A DNA stretch of 6,901 nt from CAJQQY01 sp964352225. Lineage in GTDB: Bacteria > Bacteroidota > Bacteroidia > Chitinophagales > Saprospiraceae. The translations under genes were made by a program, and so were the position numbers. Below, one piece after another: positions 6,737 through 6,901 of this stretch. Location: contig CAYGRM010000360.1 in assembly GCA_964352225.1 (NCBI GenBank), positions 1 to 6,901 on the forward strand. Direction: 5' to 3'. Each line of letters starts with the position of its first letter. Within the stretch, counting starts at the first letter, position 1. The notes under the pieces were generated by a model that saw only the letters and a program-made list of their open reading frames with translations, was not told the DNA's origin and ran no database searches.

Positions 6737-6901
6737 GAGACTGTTTTGAAATGTGTGCTAAAATTTTTTATAGTGTATTTTTTTGCTAAATGAGGCTTTT
6801 TTGGAGGGGAATAGCCTTAGTTATTGCCCGAGAAAAAAACGAAATTTGGTAAAAAAAGACGCATAAAAAAATTAGGCAAGCCAAACCGACTGGATTTGGT
6901 G
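6737..6901. mobile_element. Probable end of an insertion sequence, cut off by the window edge
   Basis: From GAGACTGTTTTGAA (6737-6750) onward there is no convincing gene. The GAG-type terminus directly preceded by TAA (6734-6736) fits IS5-family elements of the IS1031 type, which begin with GAG and duplicate a TNA target. Inside are AT-rich sequence, an imperfect hairpin at 6787-6823 and a small dyad at 6881-6899 (CCAAACC..GGATTTGG), as often seen in the non-coding ends of such elements. No transposase domain is visible in the 165 bases present, and the direction of the transposase cannot be told. The only open frame from an ATG (6790-6852) is 20 codons long. The call rests on the terminal sequence, its inverted copy at 3893-3907 and the abrupt change from gene-dense sequence. 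Confidence 0.45.
6787..6823. other. Imperfect hairpin inside the IS-like terminal region
   Basis: TAAATGAGGCT (6787-6797) pairs with AGCCTTAGTTA (6813-6823) over 11 positions with one A-G mismatch and one G-T wobble, around a 15-nt T- then G-rich loop. If the region is an IS end, a hairpin here could limit transcription or translation entering from outside, as known for several IS elements. That role is inferred. Confidence 0.35.

Noticed and set aside
6790..6852. 20-codon open frame starting at an ATG in the IS-like region
   Set aside because: Very short, lies across the imperfect hairpin, and shows no sign of selection that can be judged from one sequence.
1..6901. CRISPR array, tRNA or rRNA genes, known phage or defence systems
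   Set aside because: No regularly spaced repeats, no cloverleaf-like or rRNA sequence, and no protein with defence, phage or toxin-antitoxin motifs was seen.

Overview
This window looks like a chromosomal segment of a low-GC member of the Bacteroidota. The evidence is AT-rich sequence, start codons preceded by A-rich leaders with no usable Shine-Dalgarno, a DUF4294-type protein (a family I know only from this phylum), and three exported proteins whose predicted signal-peptidase I sites all read L-x-A|Q, the phylum's 'Q-rule'. I cannot place it below phylum level. All five genes lie on the + strand.

Layout: (1) 112-741 encodes RsmG, the 16S rRNA G527 N7-methyltransferase, a housekeeping gene. 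(2) 850-3882 encodes an exported 1010-residue protein with two amidohydrolase domains in tandem. The first has lost its metal ligands and the second keeps them. The two are joined by a beta-rich segment and a highly charged linker. (3) 4009-5292 encodes a second exported amidohydrolase-fold protein of 427 residues, also without most metal ligands, closed by a clear intrinsic terminator at 5319-5356. (4) 5416-5898 encodes a small polytopic membrane protein of an uncharacterised family with an LTGKLSDFAG signature. (5) 6022-6633 encodes an exported DUF4294-type protein, followed by a perfect 20-bp-stem terminator with a GCGA loop at 6656-6699. (6) 6737-6901 has no convincing gene and looks like the start of an insertion-sequence end cut off by the window edge.

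The most interesting unit is 850-5292. It holds three homologous amidohydrolase domains in two neighbouring exported proteins, but only one (residues about 575-960 of the first protein) has a complete His/His/His/His/Asp metal site. The other two have Y-x-S and N-x-A in place of HxH, yet keep the late aspartate and the loop equivalent to GGQSA. My inference is a periplasmic metal-dependent hydrolase with two pseudoenzyme domains that act as scaffold, regulator or substrate-binding partner. The substrate cannot be read from the sequence.

A second notable signal is a 15-bp inverted repeat (AGAGACTGTTTTGAA) at 6736-6750 and, as its complement, at 3893-3907. In both places the GAGACTG end abuts a TNA triplet, as expected for ends of IS5-family elements of the IS1031 type. 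The 6737 copy probably opens an IS. The 3893 copy could be a fossil end or a coincidence.
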